Positions 1-8,951 of a stretch of DNA of 64,000 nt are shown here, in pieces. The stretch is from NCBI GenBank assembly GCA_947444305.1, contig CANEZP010000004.1, forward strand, positions 124,001 through 188,000, given 5' to 3'. The translations under genes and the position numbers were made by a program. The DNA comes from Pseudobdellovibrionaceae bacterium. Its GTDB lineage: Bacteria > Bdellovibrionota > Bdellovibrionia > Bdellovibrionales > UBA1609. The notes below the pieces were generated by a model. The model saw only the letters and a program-made list of their open reading frames with translations, made no database searches and was not told the origin of the DNA. Position 1 is the first letter of the stretch; each line of letters begins with the position of its first letter.

Positions 1-1
1 C

Positions 2-886
2 CACGGCGGGCACTTGACCCACGGTTCCCCCGTCAACTTCAGCGGGATTTTGTTCAAGGCAGAAGCCTACGGCCTCGATCCCAAAACCGGCCGTTTAAAT
101 TACGACATGATTCGCGACATCGCGAAAAAGACTAAACCTAAATTATTGATCGCCGGTTACAGTGCGTATCCGCGAGCACTTGATTTCTCGTTGTTCCGCC
201 AAATCGCGGACGAAGTCGGCGCGGCGCTTTTGGTCGACATGGCGCACTTCGCCGGTCTCGTTGCGGGTGGCGAACATACAAGCCCGGTGGGCATCGCCGA
301 CTACGTCACGTCGACCACTCACAAAACTTTGCGCGGCCCGCGCGGCGGAATCATTTTGTGCAGCAACGAACGCGCGAAAGCTCTGAACTCCAAGATCTTC
401 CCCGGCATCCAAGGTGGCCCGCTAGAACACGTAATCGCCGCCAAAGCCGTGGCGTTCGGCGAAGCCTTGAAGCCCGAGTTCAAAACGTACACCAAACAAG
501 TCGTCGCGAACTCGAAAGCCTTAGCCAAAGCGATGCTCGAGCAAGGTTTCGACTTGGTCACGGGCGGCACCGACAATCACTTGATCTTGGTCGATCTTTC
601 TAGCCGTGAGATCACCGGCAAAGACGCCGAGCTCGCCCTCGACCACGCGGGCATCACGGTAAACAAAAACACCGTACCAAACGAGAAGCGCTCGCCTTTC
701 GTCACGAGCGGTGTCCGCATCGGCACGCCGGCGCTCACCACGCGCGGTATGAAAGAAGAGGAAATGAAAGTGATCGCCGGCTGGATCAGCGAAGTCTTGC
801 AAGACCACACTAACGAGACCTTGATCAAAAAGATCAAAGGCCAGGCGCGGGAGCTGTGCTTGCGGTTTCCCATCTATCGCCAATAA
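2..886 (+). CDS. glyA: Serine hydroxymethyltransferase, C-terminal part
   Basis: The reading frame is open from the first base of the window, so the N-terminal third is missing. The enzyme moves a one-carbon unit between serine and tetrahydrofolate and uses PLP. The PLP-lysine motif [12 protein letters not shown] is visible about 100 residues into the visible part, preceded by the [14 protein letters not shown] stretch typical of the family, and [15 protein letters not shown] near the C-terminus is also diagnostic. The stop is TAA at 884-886. The next gene starts 10 bp downstream in the same direction, so the two are probably co-transcribed. The identification is secure; only the 5' end is unseen. 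Confidence 0.97.
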   Translation, partial: HGGHLTHGSPVNFSGILFKAEAYGLDPKTGRLNYDMIRDIAKKTKPKLLIAGYSAYPRALDFSLFRQIADEVGAALLVDMAHFAGLVAGGEHTSPVGIADYVTSTTHKTLRGPRGGIILCSNERAKALNSKIFPGIQGGPLEHVIAAKAVAFGEALKPEFKTYTKQVVANSKALAKAMLEQGFDLVTGGTDNHLILVDLSSREITGKDAELALDHAGITVNKNTVPNEKRSPFVTSGVRIGTPALTTRGMKEEEMKVIAGWISEVLQDHTNETLIKKIKGQARELCLRFPIYRQ

Positions 887-896
887 AATAGAGGGA

Positions 897-1511
897 ATGG
901 AAAAATCAATTCGCGCAAACTTCTCTAAGGCCGCCGCACTTTGCGCGGCCTTAATATTTTTCACCGCTTGCGGAACTTACCGCAGCGGCAACAAGGGTTT
1001 CCAAACTCCGAGCGCGGGCTACAAAACGCCCAGTGATTACGCGCCCAAGCCCGACGGCGGCTACTACATGTCCGAAAAAATTCCGCGTGGCGGAAATTAC
1101 GTTCCGAAAGGTGACTTCAAACTTTTCTGGCCGGTTAAGTCGGTTAAATTGAACCGTGGGTATCGCCCGGGCAATGACCGCAATCACCAAGGCGTTGACC
1201 TCGGCGGCCCGAAGGGCGCGCCTATCTTGGCGGCGCACGAAGGTGTGGTCGTGTACACGGGCCGTGATTTTCGCGGCTACGGAAATATGGTTTTGATCGA
1301 GTACAACAATGAGTGGGCCACTTTGTACGGACACTTAAACGAAATCGTCGTCGACGAAGGCCGCATCGTAAAACCCGGCGATCCGATCGGCTCGATGGGC
1401 CGCACGGGCCGCGCTTCGGGAGTTCACTTACATTTTGAACTCATCCGCGAGAAAAATCCGGTCGACCCATTACCGTACCTCACCCGATCCAGCCACATGG
1501 CGTCTCGCTAA
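897..1511 (+). CDS. M23-family peptidase lipoprotein
   Basis: The product is 204 residues. It begins with a short signal peptide ending in a lipobox (FFTACG), so it is probably a lipoprotein. A C-terminal LytM/M23 zinc endopeptidase domain follows, with the metal ligands in NHQGVDLG and the catalytic HLHFE motif. Both ligand motifs are intact, so it may be an active murein hydrolase rather than a NlpD-type activator; no LysM domain is seen. The ATG at 897 has a GAGGG stretch unusually close upstream (spacing about 1-2 bases). It follows glyA by 10 bp. Role in cell separation or wall remodelling is inferred from the family. Confidence 0.85.
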   Translation: MEKSIRANFSKAAALCAALIFFTACGTYRSGNKGFQTPSAGYKTPSDYAPKPDGGYYMSEKIPRGGNYVPKGDFKLFWPVKSVKLNRGYRPGNDRNHQGVDLGGPKGAPILAAHEGVVVYTGRDFRGYGNMVLIEYNNEWATLYGHLNEIVVDEGRIVKPGDPIGSMGRTGRASGVHLHFELIREKNPVDPLPYLTRSSHMASR

Positions 1512-1633
1512 ATCACGCACCATTCGAAATCGCGAGCGCGATCGAGAACCTCCCAAAAAATTGCAGCCTCGCCAACGGCCGTACTTGGCCACACTTGGCG
1601 GGATCAACGCTTGCCGAGACACCGCATTTCACG

Positions 1634-1732
1634 AAGGCGTCGAAATGAACAAATTTGGTTCGTTCGCGAATGTGAGCTATATGACAAAAAGCCTATTGCT
1701 TGCCGGGCATGATTTGTTCATCTCGACGCCTT
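1634..1732 (+). repeat. 99-bp element with 21-bp terminal inverted repeats, copy 1
   Basis: Bases 1634-1654 (AAGGCGTCGAAATGAACAAA plus T) recur as the reverse complement at 1712-1732 with one mismatch, enclosing 57 bp. The whole 99 bp is repeated in the opposite orientation at 1928-2026 with about three-quarters identity and no gaps. The size and ends look like a MITE or a large palindromic intergenic element. A frame through the element would encode a similar short peptide in both copies (GVEMNK ... ISTP), but base differences are not concentrated at third codon positions, so I favour a non-coding element. Confidence 0.75.
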
Positions 1733-1927
1733 TCCAAAATACGCCACGCAACCCAATCAAAGAGCCGCTCTCCAAGCTTTCTCTTGAATACTACTTCTGT
1801 TGAACAAGACTTCTCTCGGAGACACTCCTCTCAAATAAATTTTTCTCAAATGAGGTTTCACCCCCCCACGCGCCCGCATAACGCGGACTTTGTCGAGATA
1901 CGACGGAGCTAGAGACCGCAAATCGCA

Positions 1928-2026
1928 GAGGCGTCGAAATGAGCAAATTGAGCTCGAGGAGGAATAGGTTTCTTCTCAAATAGTGCAGCTTTGCGGACGA
2001 GCCTGATTTGTTCATTTCGACGCCTT
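1928..2026 (-). repeat. 99-bp element with terminal inverted repeats, copy 2
   Basis: Read on the minus strand this copy aligns without gaps to 1634-1732: the first 21 bases are identical and about 54 of the remaining 77 match by hand count. Its own ends are inverted repeats (GAGGCGTCGAAATGAGCAAAT against ATTTGTTCATTTCGACGCCTT) with a few changes. The internal 57 bp is much more diverged than the ends, as expected if the ends are under constraint or recognised by an enzyme. Confidence 0.75.
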
Positions 2027-2190
2027 CGGAGGTTACGCCGCTCAACCCAGCCCTTCGTCGTGTTTGGATGTCTTTTAGCTACGGCGTACTCGCCGTTTCC
2101 GCCTGGTTGTTTGCGCGTGATCGTGATTCGAGCGCGTCAGTGAATTGGAACACAAAGTATTATGTTACGCTCCCACGCCCCAAAAGAAAG

Positions 2191-2529
2191 CTAGACCGGT
2201 TGGTGGAATCTCGCCGATCGCAAAGTTGCGCCGGTTTGGAAGCTTAGAAATGCGGTCACGAACGCGAGGATGAAAACCACCACGAAGATCAGTCCCGGCG
2301 ACGGCAGACTAAGGAGCGCCGAGAGCTTTTGCGAGATAACGCCCGCGGAGCGTCCGTCTTTTATGAAGGCCAAGGCCGGCCAGATCAGTGCCGCGCCAAA
2401 TGCGAATGACCAAGTCGCGCGCGGCACGCCGCCGCTCAGCGCGCCGGCTAAGACGGAAAATAAAACGAAACACCACCACGGCAAAAACCAAACGACGGGC
2501 AACATCAGCGCCATCCCGAAAAAAATCAT
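2191..2529 (-). CDS. Small membrane protein of unknown function
   Basis: The 112-residue product is strongly hydrophobic, with about four likely membrane segments: two in the first half (around MALMLPVVWFLPWWCFVLF and the following glycine-rich stretch), one around FAFGAALIWPALAF, and one near the C-terminus (GLIFVVVFILAFVTAFL). I do not recognise the family. Its ATG overlaps the stop of the acylase gene upstream by four bases (ATGA), which indicates translational coupling and a shared transcript. Confidence 0.7.
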   Translation of the reverse strand: MIFFGMALMLPVVWFLPWWCFVLFSVLAGALSGGVPRATWSFAFGAALIWPALAFIKDGRSAGVISQKLSALLSLPSPGLIFVVVFILAFVTAFLSFQTGATLRSARFHQPV

Positions 2530-4922
2530 GGCCCACTCCCGGGCTGAAGATGAATAACCCGAACGGCTTTCTGCAGAGCCTCTTCGCGGTTTCGGTAAAA
2601 CTCAACCTTCCGCATTTTGCCGGCGGCCCAATCGTTGACGAAGCGCCCGAAATCTTTTGCGAAAGGATCGCCTTCGTTTCCGCCCGGCACTTGCATCCAC
2701 GCTTCGGGCCAATCGCCCGTCGCGATCACCGCCTTGTAGACGGCGCCGTGCCCTCCGCTTTGTCCGCGCACGGTTTCGCTGCTGCCGTCCATGTCGAGCA
2801 CCGGCGAACCGAATCCCGGCAAGCGCCCGGCGTGCATGAAGCGTGTTTGGTTGAACATCTTCCACGACCACCGGCTTTCATCCTGACCTTGCGTTTCGTT
2901 CATACGCCGCAAAGCTTTGGCGAAGGCGCCGGTGACGATTTCGTTTAATGTTTCCTTATGGTCAGGCGTGTGAACGTTATCGACCCAGTGGACATCCGTA
3001 TCTTGCGGATTTGCGTGGAGCCGATCAAAAAGCCAAGCGACGCGCGCATCTTTCGGGAGCAAGGTTTTCGACTCATCGCCGACCTCTCGCTGAAGTTCAT
3101 CGGCGAAAAGATCTTCTTTGACGAACTGCCACCAAGTTTTGAAGACCGCACCTTCCGCCTGCGCCGCACGAATCTTGTAATCCCAGTCACGCAAACGTTT
3201 AACCCAAGGACCGTCGTCGTCGAGGTGTCGCAGCAAAGCGGGCAAAAGCATTTCGGCCTGGAGATCTAGATTTTCATTCTGCAGCGCGATCATATCTTCG
3301 GGACTCAGCTTCGGCTTGCCGTTCAACGCGCGGCGGATCGTCATCGCGCGAAAAGGCGGCTCGTAATCCCAACCGAGATAATCGGGATAGTCCGCGGGTA
3401 CGATCTTTTGGTTCGCCGACAAGAGATACCCTGCCTTCGGATTAAAACTTTGCGGAACTTGATCCACCGGCGTCGTTAAGCGCGCCGCATCCGCGCGCCC
3501 GTCCGTGATAAAGCGTCCCGCCCCGCTCGCCCGCTTGGGCACGAAGCCGGCGTGCACAAAGCCGATGTTGTCTTTATCCGCGCACAAAAAGTTTTGGATG
3601 GGTGACAACCAATCCGAAAATTCCGCCATGCACTCACGCGCGGTTTTTACCGAGGCATGCTTTAAAATGGCGCGCAGTTCGTTGCCCGGCCGGTAGCCCG
3701 TCCAATCGGCGACGAGCCCAAGTTTGCCTTCGCGGTGAAGAACGGGACCTAACTTCGTTTCGACGATATCCAAAGTCACCGTACCCGAACCTTTAACGGC
3801 GATCTGTTCCTTGCGCACGAGAGCTTGTTCCCAGCCGTCCCCGGATTTGTAGCGCGTTGAGCTTTCATTCTCGAATTCAACTTCAAAAAAATCCAGCACG
3901 TCGGTCGTGCCGTTGGTCGGACCCCACGCGACATCTTTATTGAAGCCCGCGACGACGCCGGGAATGGCCGCCAAGCTTACGCCGTAAACGTTAAACTCCG
4001 GGCAGGAAAGCTGGTTCTCGTACCAAGTGCTCGGCAGAGTGATCGACAAATGCGTATCGTTCGCCAGGATGCTCCGGCCCGTGGTGGATTTTGCGGGACC
4101 AACGACCCAGTTGTTACTGCCGCGCCCGGGATTAGCTAAGGGAAACTTAGGTATGTCCGTAAGGCCGCTAACAAAAGCAAACTGCGCGGCGTTTTCTTTT
4201 TCGTGTGGCCGGCCCAACCGATCGGGGAACACGTAATCTTCGTATTTATCCGGTAAATACTCGGGGAAAAGATCGAGCGTCTTCCCGGCGCCGAGCCGCC
4301 GCAAGTAACCGGTCAACTGCAGATCGAAACTGCGACCCGACAAGGACCAAGTCAGCGCCCGGCCCATGTTCACGACTTTCACCGGATCAAATTTCTCCGG
4401 CCGCACGCCGAAAATTTTGTACTCCGGCGCAAGCTCGGGCATTTGGTCGATCCAAGAATTGATGCCGCCGACGTAACTTTCGACCATTTCTTTTACGGAA
4501 GGATCTTGCGAATACTTCGTCCACGCGTCAACGGCCGATTTACGGAGTCCAAAGCGCGTGAAGAACTCATCGTAGTACAAAGCTTTCGGGCCGAAGATCG
4601 CGCTAAGGTTGCCGGCCGTCTGCCTTGTATTTACGTCGAGCTGGAATAAACGTTGGCTTGCCGTTACGAAACCCTGCGCGCGAAAAAGATCGCCCGCCGA
4701 TTCGGCGAACAAATGCGGAACGCCCGAAGCATCGATCGTAACTAAAACCGGTTTACGTAAGCCCGGCAGATCACGACTCGTTAGCGGTGAGGACTCATGT
4801 TGCCAGATCCCACCGCGAACTTCGAAAAGCGGCCCGAGCGCGGGCACGGGCCCGGCGCCGAAGGCCAAGAATAAAATCCAGATCAGCGTGACGAAAATTG
4901 TAAGGTAAGCGGTTCTGCGCAA
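2526..4922 (-). CDS. Penicillin acylase family Ntn-hydrolase
   Basis: The 798-residue protein has an N-terminal membrane or signal segment (residues about 5-23) and the layout of penicillin/acyl-homoserine-lactone acylases: an alpha region, a spacer, then the autocatalytic cleavage point at GRG/SNNWVVGP, where Ser269 would become the N-terminal nucleophile of the beta chain. Downstream NDTHL and GVVAGFNKDVAWGPTN match the beta-chain core of the family. The natural substrate cannot be told from sequence; amide bonds of N-acyl compounds are typical. The gene lies 13 bp after the exported protein gene at 4936-5859 and overlaps the membrane protein downstream by ATGA. Confidence 0.9.
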   Translation of the reverse strand: MRRTAYLTIFVTLIWILFLAFGAGPVPALGPLFEVRGGIWQHESSPLTSRDLPGLRKPVLVTIDASGVPHLFAESAGDLFRAQGFVTASQRLFQLDVNTRQTAGNLSAIFGPKALYYDEFFTRFGLRKSAVDAWTKYSQDPSVKEMVESYVGGINSWIDQMPELAPEYKIFGVRPEKFDPVKVVNMGRALTWSLSGRSFDLQLTGYLRRLGAGKTLDLFPEYLPDKYEDYVFPDRLGRPHEKENAAQFAFVSGLTDIPKFPLANPGRGSNNWVVGPAKSTTGRSILANDTHLSITLPSTWYENQLSCPEFNVYGVSLAAIPGVVAGFNKDVAWGPTNGTTDVLDFFEVEFENESSTRYKSGDGWEQALVRKEQIAVKGSGTVTLDIVETKLGPVLHREGKLGLVADWTGYRPGNELRAILKHASVKTARECMAEFSDWLSPIQNFLCADKDNIGFVHAGFVPKRASGAGRFITDGRADAARLTTPVDQVPQSFNPKAGYLLSANQKIVPADYPDYLGWDYEPPFRAMTIRRALNGKPKLSPEDMIALQNENLDLQAEMLLPALLRHLDDDGPWVKRLRDWDYKIRAAQAEGAVFKTWWQFVKEDLFADELQREVGDESKTLLPKDARVAWLFDRLHANPQDTDVHWVDNVHTPDHKETLNEIVTGAFAKALRRMNETQGQDESRWSWKMFNQTRFMHAGRLPGFGSPVLDMDGSSETVRGQSGGHGAVYKAVIATGDWPEAWMQVPGGNEGDPFAKDFGRFVNDWAAGKMRKVEFYRNREEALQKAVRVIHLQPGSGP

Positions 4923-4935
4923 AACGAATCTCCGC

Positions 4936-5859
4936 TCAGTGCTCCGTGGTTACGGGCTTTTCATCCGGCAGGTCGTTCGGGTGAATGATTTTACCCCCGG
5001 CGTCCTTTGCATCATCCAACGGGTCGCGCCCGTCACAAGAAAACATAGATGACTTTAGTTTATTCAACGAAGCGGGTGAAAGCTCATCGGGCCGTACTGC
5101 GTGAATTCGGCTCTGTTCATCTTGGACGAGGTACATCCCCGCCTCGGCCAACTGCCAACGCCGCGACTCGCCGGGCCGGTACGCAATGTTTTGGAAACCC
5201 TTGGGGGCATCGGCTTTGTTGACCACCTGACCTAAAAGTTTGAACGTATTTTTATTCAGCCCGAACTTACGCGTAAGTCCCATCGTGGGGAAACCGAGCC
5301 CGTATGAATTATCCTCGGGCCGCCGGGGCGCCATCGCCGCTTCTCGGTTAGACATCGCCGCGAAGACTTTGTCGCTCAAGCTTAGCCGCTCTTCACCGGC
5401 CGTTTCGCAAAGCACTTTATCTTCGGACAGGCTATTGTGTTTGCTCATTTGGTGCATCGCCTCGAAGATGCGATCACGCTTCCACTTTTCGTAATTGCCG
5501 ACCAAAGTATTAATGGCGTCGGCTTGCCCGGCCGGGCAGAATCGTTCCGAAAGAAACTGCATTCCACGCTGAGCGAACCCCGAGATCATCGAATCACCGC
5601 TGGCCAGGTGCAACCCACCGGCGGCATCGCGCACGACGTACATGCGCTCGCGATAGCGGGTTTCGGTTTTGATGAATTGCTCGACGACGAAGTCTTCGTT
5701 CTTGCTTTTTTCCGCGTCGACCCTCGGAAATAAAATGTCGGAAGTATTTTTGAAGCGAACTTTTTGTTCCGGCACGAGGCGGCAGGTCTCAACGGCCGAT
5801 GCGGAAAGCGAAATAAGAAGAAGAGTTAATGCGATGGCAACGCGAAAAAAATAGCTCAT
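4936..5859 (-). CDS. Exported protein of unknown function
   Basis: I do not recognise this family. The chosen ATG at 5859 gives 307 residues with a clear signal peptide (MSYFFRVAIALTLLLISLSA, cleaved about SASA/VE) and has a GGGGG ribosome site eight bases upstream. A longer in-frame start at 5928 would run through the tRNA gene and is rejected. The mature part is mostly soluble with few cysteines and no repeats; the C-terminus is acidic. It sits between tRNA-Val and the acylase gene, all leftward. Confidence 0.75.
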   Translation of the reverse strand: MSYFFRVAIALTLLLISLSASAVETCRLVPEQKVRFKNTSDILFPRVDAEKSKNEDFVVEQFIKTETRYRERMYVVRDAAGGLHLASGDSMISGFAQRGMQFLSERFCPAGQADAINTLVGNYEKWKRDRIFEAMHQMSKHNSLSEDKVLCETAGEERLSLSDKVFAAMSNREAAMAPRRPEDNSYGLGFPTMGLTRKFGLNKNTFKLLGQVVNKADAPKGFQNIAYRPGESRRWQLAEAGMYLVQDEQSRIHAVRPDELSPASLNKLKSSMFSCDGRDPLDDAKDAGGKIIHPNDLPDEKPVTTEH

Positions 5860-5888
5860 GATTTGAACCCCCGGCGATGAAGGGAAAA

Positions 5889-5965
5889 TGGTGCGCTTAT
5901 CCTGACTCGAACAGGAGACCCCTACCATGTCAAGGTAGTGCTCTAACCAACTGAGCTATAAGCGC
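5889..5965 (-). tRNA. tRNA-Val (anticodon GAC)
   Basis: Read on the minus strand, the sequence begins GCGCTTATAGCTCAGTTGGT and ends with TAAGCGC plus the discriminator A and an encoded CCA. It folds as a cloverleaf: acceptor arms GCGCTTA/TAAGCGC, D-stem GCTC/GAGC, anticodon stem CTACC/GGTAG around TTGACAT, T-stem TCCTG/CAGGA with TTCGAGT. The anticodon GAC reads valine codons. The 5' end overlaps the last 10 bases of lipB. Confidence 0.96.
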
Positions 5966-6651
5966 ACATCGCCTAACTTTTCGGTGCTCTCTAAACTCGT
6001 AAAATTCCGGCAAGATGTCAACCCAAGCGAGACGGCGTTTTCAAAATTATTGCTCCAGGCTGCAAAGAGAGCGGGCAAGTGCGCCGCGGAACCTACTCGG
6101 TCCACCGGCGCCGAAGTTTCGCCGCAGGGCCGGATCGCCGCGAAATCGGCAAGTTCGTTGCTTACGTTGATGGCCAACCCATGAGTTGAGATACCGTCAC
6201 GTACGCGGATCCCCACGGCGACAACTTTGCCGTGATCCGAAAATAATCCCGGCCGCCCTTTGCGACAACGCACCCCTTTGCCGAAGCCACGCAATGTTTC
6301 GCGCGTCACATCTTGCAGGAGATCGACCCACGCGCGGGCACCGAGTGCGCGAATATTTACGATCGGAAAAATCACGAGCTGCCCGGGATTATGCAGAGTC
6401 GCCTGCCCGCCGCGTTCGAGCTTGCGAATTTCAAACCCGCGCGCCGCAATTTGTTTCTTAGACCAAATTAAATCATCTTCCCCGGCGCGTACGCCGAGCG
6501 TAATCACGGGCCCCGTTTCGAAGCCGAACACCTCCGCCGAAGCGGAATCCGGCTGCGCTTCACGCACGCGCGCAAAGGCCGCGGCTTCACGTTCGAGCGC
6601 TTGTGAGAATGCAATTTGACCTAAGTAATCGTAACGAACCGTTGAACGCAT
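5956..6651 (-). CDS. lipB: Octanoyltransferase LipB
   Basis: The 231-residue protein transfers octanoyl groups from acyl carrier protein to lipoyl domains, the first step of lipoate synthesis. The family motifs are present in order: RGGQATLHNPGQL, the lysine motif GKVVAVGI, the HGLAINVS motif, and the catalytic cysteine in IRPCG. The ATG at 6651 starts MRSTVRYDYLGQI as expected. Unusually the TAG stop (5956-5958) lies inside the acceptor-stem/D-arm junction of tRNA-Val, so cutting the tRNA 5' end out of a shared transcript would remove the last codons and the stop from the lipB message. Confidence 0.95.
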   Translation of the reverse strand: MRSTVRYDYLGQIAFSQALEREAAAFARVREAQPDSASAEVFGFETGPVITLGVRAGEDDLIWSKKQIAARGFEIRKLERGGQATLHNPGQLVIFPIVNIRALGARAWVDLLQDVTRETLRGFGKGVRCRKGRPGLFSDHGKVVAVGIRVRDGISTHGLAINVSNELADFAAIRPCGETSAPVDRVGSAAHLPALFAAWSNNFENAVSLGLTSCRNFTSLESTEKLGDVRL

Positions 6652-6681
6652 GAAGCGCTCAACCTAAAGGCAAACTTTTGG

Positions 6682-7620
6682 TTAGTAAAGTTCGACGCGA
6701 TCGTTCTCTTGAAAGCCGGAGCCCGAGTGAACCACGGCGATGGCGCCGTCCTTACCGAAATAGCTTACGACTTCGATCGTGCCTTTCAGGCGCCCCGGCG
6801 CGGTCCCGATGAAGCGTCCCGTTTCGGGGTCGTAAACATCATCGCCTTCGTCGGTGACTTTCAAAACATCGCCCACCTGCAAACCTGACAGACGCCCGGC
6901 GTTAACAAAAACGCGTTCGCCCGCGATCGCGGCGACGCGACCTTCCCAGGAAAGCTTTTCGACCGCGCGAACGACCGAGGGCACCGCGCTGAGGAAGGCT
7001 TTGCGAATGGCGGTTCTCACCAATTCAGGATCATCGCTCAAGCTAGTCGCACCTTCACCGCGCTCGGCCACCCGCGTGGTTACGGCTTCGGTATCGGCGG
7101 CGCGCACTTCGTTGAGGATTTCTTTGCCGTTCTTACCCGCGTAAATCCGCAGGCGAACCTGAGTTGAAACTTGGGCTTTCGTGGATCTGATTAAACCTAA
7201 GGAATCACCGATCCGCTTCGCCTTGATCGTCAGCACTTTGCCTTCGATCACCGCGGCGACGCCCATCGCGGACGCAAGCTTCGCGATCTGCGCGAGATCG
7301 TATTCATTTTCCTCGGTCAAAAATTTCTTTGGATCCTGCGGAAAGTCTTCGGGACTAACGACCACGAATTGCCGGGTTCTCGCTAATTCGCGAATAACCG
7401 TTTGTCTCGCAACATCGGAAACTCCTTTAGATTGCTCCAGCCGCTCATCAAGAAACGGTAGAACCAATACCCGGTGCCTCGGCGCTTCTTCTTCGCTTCG
7501 GGCGACGGAAGAGACATCACGGACTTCGGGGCCCGGCGCTTGGTTTTGATTCGCGCGCAAACCCGAGAGGGCCGCGCAACCGACGGTCGAGAACAGACAC
7601 AGAACAATCAGATGTTTCAT
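6682..7620 (-). CDS. Lipoprotein with CsgG-like and FlgT C-like domains
   Basis: The 312-residue product has a lipobox (STVGC at residues 11-15). Residues about 45-200 resemble a CsgG/TolB-N type fold (RVLVLPFLDERL near the start, then VAAVIEGKVL), and residues about 230-312 (GRVAAIAGERVFVNAG ... LQVGDVLKV ... NDRVELY) resemble the C-terminal domain of the flagellar protein FlgT. FlgT helps build the H-ring of sodium-type flagellar motors. The gene upstream (7653-8834) resembles the missing N-terminal domain. The assignment is by pattern only and needs a profile search. Confidence 0.55.
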   Translation of the reverse strand: MKHLIVLCLFSTVGCAALSGLRANQNQAPGPEVRDVSSVARSEEEAPRHRVLVLPFLDERLEQSKGVSDVARQTVIRELARTRQFVVVSPEDFPQDPKKFLTEENEYDLAQIAKLASAMGVAAVIEGKVLTIKAKRIGDSLGLIRSTKAQVSTQVRLRIYAGKNGKEILNEVRAADTEAVTTRVAERGEGATSLSDDPELVRTAIRKAFLSAVPSVVRAVEKLSWEGRVAAIAGERVFVNAGRLSGLQVGDVLKVTDEGDDVYDPETGRFIGTAPGRLKGTIEVVSYFGKDGAIAVVHSGSGFQENDRVELY

Positions 7621-7652
7621 TCCCTAATTATAGGTGAAAAACGCCGGTTTCT

Positions 7653-8834
7653 CTATTGGGCCGAGGACGGGGTCAGCGCTTTCACCGAGAGGACTAGACT
7701 GTTGTCTTGGGCGCCTTCGACATCCACCTTATATTGCGGGAATTTGGTCTTCTGTACGGTTTTAGCCAGCTCGGTCCCGGAGGTGTTCGTTTCGGCTTCG
7801 AAGGTCACCCGGGTCGGCTCGAACAGCCTCTCACGTAAAATTTTGATCTCACGCAAAGTTTCGAGCTGCTTCTTGAATTCGAGCTGATTTTTGTACGGCA
7901 GCCCACCGTCGACCGCGATGCGGATAACATTCAAGTTGAGCGAACCGGCCATGATGGCCTCTTGCAATTTGCCCGAAAATTCGGCCAGCACCCGGTCGTT
8001 GGCTTGGTCGAGCGCGGTGAGCAGCGCTTTGGGTTGATCGCTCGCCGCCGGTTCGCTGCGCTGGCTTTCGCTCAAACCACGGCCGGCCTTACTTTGCCAC
8101 ATTTGCAAATCGTAATTGATTTTCGCGGCCCCGCCGTCGCCTTTGAGAATTTCGACCTTACCGCTCAAGACGACGTCGGCTTTAAGGTATTGCGCGAGCA
8201 AGATTTGATCTTCGCGGCGCAAACCTTCGCTGCGGTAAGCGGCCGGAATACCCATGCGGAAGCTCGTGTTGGTCGGATCTAAGATGTAAACGGTTTTGCC
8301 TTTAAATTTGGCACTTAAAGACGCAAAAAACTTTTTGAAAGCCTCCTGCGCAAACGTCTCATTCTTTTCGGCGCCTTTTTCGGCGACGGCGTCCGCCCAC
8401 CAGACATAGCGCGTGCCCCGAGGTTCACTGATGGAAACGAGCGGCAAAAGACGAATCGTGCCCGATCCGAGCGTGCCCATTTCCCGGAGCAGAGTCTCTA
8501 GATTATCGGTAGAGATTCGCATTTGGACTTGAATTTTGGTTTGCCCGGCGGCTTCCGAAAGTTGCGAGCCTTTGATGAACTGAACATAGCGCGAACTATT
8601 TTTTAATATCCGGGAGCGCAGCGAGGGCCAAACCTTCGTTGTCCGCTCAGGACCCAGTAATTCCTCAGTTAACCGACGTGTAGCTTCTTCCGTTGCCTGA
8701 TCAAAGGCTTCTTGTTTAGCCTCGTTACCCGTTTTGGAACTTGAGATTTCTAAGCTCATGTCCGTAAGTTCGCGGGCGTGCGAGGCGGAGTACAACAATA
8801 TTAATGGAGCTAACAATAACGCTTTAATCGACAT
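7653..8834 (-). CDS. Exported protein, FlgT N-domain-like
   Basis: The ATG at 8834 gives 393 residues with a signal peptide (MSIKALLLAPLILLYSASHA). A longer frame would need a TTG at 8870 and is less likely. The region after the signal peptide (KQEAFDQATEEATRRLTEEL) resembles the helix that opens FlgT N-domains and related envelope proteins. The remainder is alpha/beta with no catalytic motif I recognise. It is followed after 32 bp by the CsgG/FlgT-like lipoprotein gene, so the pair is likely co-expressed and may work together at the envelope. Confidence 0.55.
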   Translation of the reverse strand: MSIKALLLAPLILLYSASHARELTDMSLEISSSKTGNEAKQEAFDQATEEATRRLTEELLGPERTTKVWPSLRSRILKNSSRYVQFIKGSQLSEAAGQTKIQVQMRISTDNLETLLREMGTLGSGTIRLLPLVSISEPRGTRYVWWADAVAEKGAEKNETFAQEAFKKFFASLSAKFKGKTVYILDPTNTSFRMGIPAAYRSEGLRREDQILLAQYLKADVVLSGKVEILKGDGGAAKINYDLQMWQSKAGRGLSESQRSEPAASDQPKALLTALDQANDRVLAEFSGKLQEAIMAGSLNLNVIRIAVDGGLPYKNQLEFKKQLETLREIKILRERLFEPTRVTFEAETNTSGTELAKTVQKTKFPQYKVDVEGAQDNSLVLSVKALTPSSAQ

Positions 8835-8951
8835 GCGGAATATGGTACCCGGTATACTCTTGAGCAGCAATTTTTTCGTTCCCTGCCGTATGAGATAATG
8901 TCATACCTACGGAAACAGCTGCTCGCAAAGAACGAGACAAGGAAAACAAAA

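Larger units (their letters stand above)
1512..2190. other. Gene-free stretch with paired 99-bp elements
   Basis: I see no convincing gene in these 679 bases: the open frames are short, lack good ribosome sites and share no family features. What stands out is a pair of inverted 99-bp elements (listed separately) separated by 195 bp. The spacer contains a C-run near 1861-1867. Confidence 0.6.

Noticed and set aside
1435-2247. Short open frames that share a GVEMNK...ISTP peptide
   Set aside because: The similarity is explained by the 99-bp repeated element; changes are spread over all codon positions and no ribosome sites are seen.
5860-5928. Longer start for the exported protein at 5928
   Set aside because: It would read through tRNA-Val; the signal peptide begins at 5859 with its own ribosome site.
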